Shown in pieces: positions 5,690 to 7,092 of a stretch of DNA of 7,092 bases (positions within the stretch are counted from its first letter, which is position 1; each line of letters starts with the position of its first letter). Origin of the DNA: Nitrososphaerales archaeon (lineage in GTDB: Archaea; Thermoproteota; Nitrososphaeria; Nitrososphaerales; Gagatemarchaeaceae); assembly GCA_030039515.1 (NCBI GenBank), contig JASHVT010000023.1, forward strand, positions 1 through 7,092. Reading direction: 5' to 3'. Made by a program: the position numbers and the translations under genes. A model generated the notes under the pieces. The model was not told the DNA's origin and did no database searches. It saw nothing but the letters and a program-made list of their open reading frames with translations.

Positions 5690-7092
5690 TTGAGGAGCGA
5701 GGATGCAAAGGACCTCGCCGACATGGCGGTCTCGAAGGCGAGGGACGCAGGGGCGACCTACGCGGAGGCGAGGGTGCAGACGACGTGGGGCAGGCAGTTC
5801 GTGCTCAAGAACGGCGAGCCGCAGCCCGCATTCTTCGGTGAGAGCTATGGCATAGGGGTGAGGGTGATCTCGGGAGGCGCGCTAGGGTTCGCAGCGACGA
5901 ACGAGATGAAGGCCGCGTCCGTGTCCGACGTCGCAGCTAGGGCGGCCAGGCTCGCAAAGGCGTCCTCGGCGGTGCTCCTGAAGCCGGTCGAGTTCGACTC
6001 GTCGAAACCGGTCAAGAAGAAGTGGGCTGCTTCCGAGACGACCAAGGTAGAGAACGCCGACCCCACATGGCTGAGGGGCGTGCTGACCGACATCGAGTCC
6101 AGGATATCGGGAGAGAAGGCAGGCGTGAAGCTACCCGGCAGGCTCCTCTTCCTCATGTCAGAGCTCGAGGAAAGATACTTCGTAAACAGCGACGGCTCCA
6201 GGGTCGAGGGGCGGCTCCCTCGCATCAATTTCTTCGGCTCGCTGACCGCGATGGAAGGGAGCCAGACGGCGCAGAGGTTCATCCAGCAGGGCGAGACGGG
6301 GGGATTGGAGGTCGTGAAGCGCATCCGCCTGGTGGAGAAGGTGGAGCAGGAGGCGAAGACGATGGGAAAGGTCCTGAGAGAGGCGGGCAAGCCTCCCACG
6401 GACGTCCTGGACGTCGTGCTCAGCCCCGAGCTCTCGGGTATAGCCGCCCACGAGTCGGTAGGGCATCCTCAGGAGGCGGACAGGGTGCTGGGGAGGGAGG
6501 GCGCCCAGGCGGGCGAGTCGTACCTGAAGGCCGACAGCCTGGGGATGAAGGTGGGGAGCGACCAGGCGAACGTGAGCGACGACCCCACGCTCGAGCACTC
6601 CAACGGGTTCACGCCTGTGGACGACGAGGGCGTGGAAGGGAAGAAGAGGAGGCTGATCAAGGATGGCGTCATCAACGAGTTCCTCCAGAACCGGACGACG
6701 GCCAAGCACTTCGGGGTCGTCTGCAACGGGGCGTCCAGGGCGGTCTCCTTCGACAGGGAGCCCATAATCCGGATGTCCAACACCTTCGTCGAGCCAGGCG
6801 ACTACTCGACCGAGGAGCTGATCAAGGAGGTGAAGCACGGCGTCTTCTTCAAGTCGTTCACGGAGTGGAACATCGACGATAAGCGCTTGAACCAGAGGTA
6901 CGTCGCACTCGAGGCCAACCTCATAGAGAGGGGGGAGGTCAAGGGTCTGGTCAGGGCGCCCGTCTTGGAGATAACGACGCCCAGGCTGTGGGGGAGCGTG
7001 AAGGCCCGGAGCAAGCACATGGAGTTCGAAGCGGCGACGTGCGGAAAGGGTGACCCTCAGCAAGGGGCGCCCGTCTGGACAGGAGGCCCGGA
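5690..7092 (+). CDS. tldD: TldD-family metalloprotease, C terminus cut by window edge
   Basis: The frame is open from TTG 5690 to the window end, 467 codons. TldD pairs with TldE/PmbA to form a cytosolic zinc protease that cuts unfolded or modified peptides; TldE is not in the window and may lie just downstream. The N-terminal half starts with a helix (about 5-20) and the strand ATYAEARVQ. The zinc motif HESVGH (254-259, HExxxH type) lies in IAAHESVGHPQEADRVLG, and the TldD C-terminal signature ATCGKGDP carries C451, the third zinc ligand in this family. Homology continues to WTGGP, so probably only some 15-25 residues are missing (inference from family pattern). TTG is preferred because it includes the full first helix; ATG 5723 in frame would remove 11 residues. 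An ATG at 5703, preceded by purine-rich GAGGAGCGAGG, is out of frame. No in-frame stop or frameshift is seen. Confidence 0.93.
   Translation, partial: MRSEDAKDLADMAVSKARDAGATYAEARVQTTWGRQFVLKNGEPQPAFFGESYGIGVRVISGGALGFAATNEMKAASVSDVAARAARLAKASSAVLLKPVEFDSSKPVKKKWAASETTKVENADPTWLRGVLTDIESRISGEKAGVKLPGRLLFLMSELEERYFVNSDGSRVEGRLPRINFFGSLTAMEGSQTAQRFIQQGETGGLEVVKRIRLVEKVEQEAKTMGKVLREAGKPPTDVLDVVLSPELSGIAAHESVGHPQEADRVLGREGAQAGESYLKADSLGMKVGSDQANVSDDPTLEHSNGFTPVDDEGVEGKKRRLIKDGVINEFLQNRTTAKHFGVVCNGASRAVSFDREPIIRMSNTFVEPGDYSTEELIKEVKHGVFFKSFTEWNIDDKRLNQRYVALEANLIERGEVKGLVRAPVLEITTPRLWGSVKARSKHMEFEAATCGKGDPQQGAPVWTGGP

Noticed and set aside
6022..6882. 286-codon plus-strand frame inside tldD
   Set aside because: Low-complexity R/G/Q-rich translation in a shifted frame of tldD; the tldD frame itself carries the family motifs.
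6158..7063. 301-codon minus-strand frame opposite tldD
   Set aside because: Leucine/arginine-rich antisense shadow with no recognisable domain; produced by the GC-biased third positions of tldD.

Overview
The window looks like archaeal chromosome of high GC content. Arginine codons are mostly AGG, start codons are often TTG or GTG, most genes lack a convincing Shine-Dalgarno site, and AT-rich TATA-like boxes lie roughly 23-32 bases upstream of several starts, as expected for leaderless or short-leader archaeal transcripts. The protein set (M1 aminopeptidase with a HEAT-repeat tail, archaeal-type beta-CASP nuclease, TldD, AHSA1-type SRPBCC protein) fits Thaumarchaeota/Nitrososphaeria or a nearby deep lineage. 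That placement is an inference and is not secure.

Layout, left to right. A membrane-protein gene runs off the left edge on the minus strand (199 to 1). It is divergent from a large plus-strand M1 metallo-aminopeptidase (271-2760). Two bases after that gene's stop lies the stop of a block of three small minus-strand genes: a 118-residue protein with a possible HPF/RaiA-like fold (2763-3119), a 103-residue two-helix membrane protein (3209-3520) and a 41-residue single-helix membrane protein (3597-3722). Divergent from this block is a plus-strand metallo-beta-lactamase/beta-CASP nuclease of the RNase J type (3788-5143). It converges, with a 6-base gap, on a minus-strand SRPBCC/AHSA1 domain protein (5150-5611). 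Divergent from that, a TldD-family metalloprotease (5690-7092) runs off the right edge a little short of its expected C terminus.

Two proteins handle peptides or proteins (M1 aminopeptidase, TldD), one handles RNA (beta-CASP nuclease), and one may be ribosome-associated (the 118-residue protein). No operon ties these functions together; neighbouring large genes alternate in strand. The most consistent non-coding pattern is that each of the three divergent gene pairs has one AT-rich, near-symmetric TATA-like element between the two starts. No gene-free stretch exceeds 100 bases. I saw no RNA genes, CRISPR arrays, insertion sequences or long repeats. This is mostly ordinary core-genome sequence; the least described parts are the small membrane proteins and the shared promoters.
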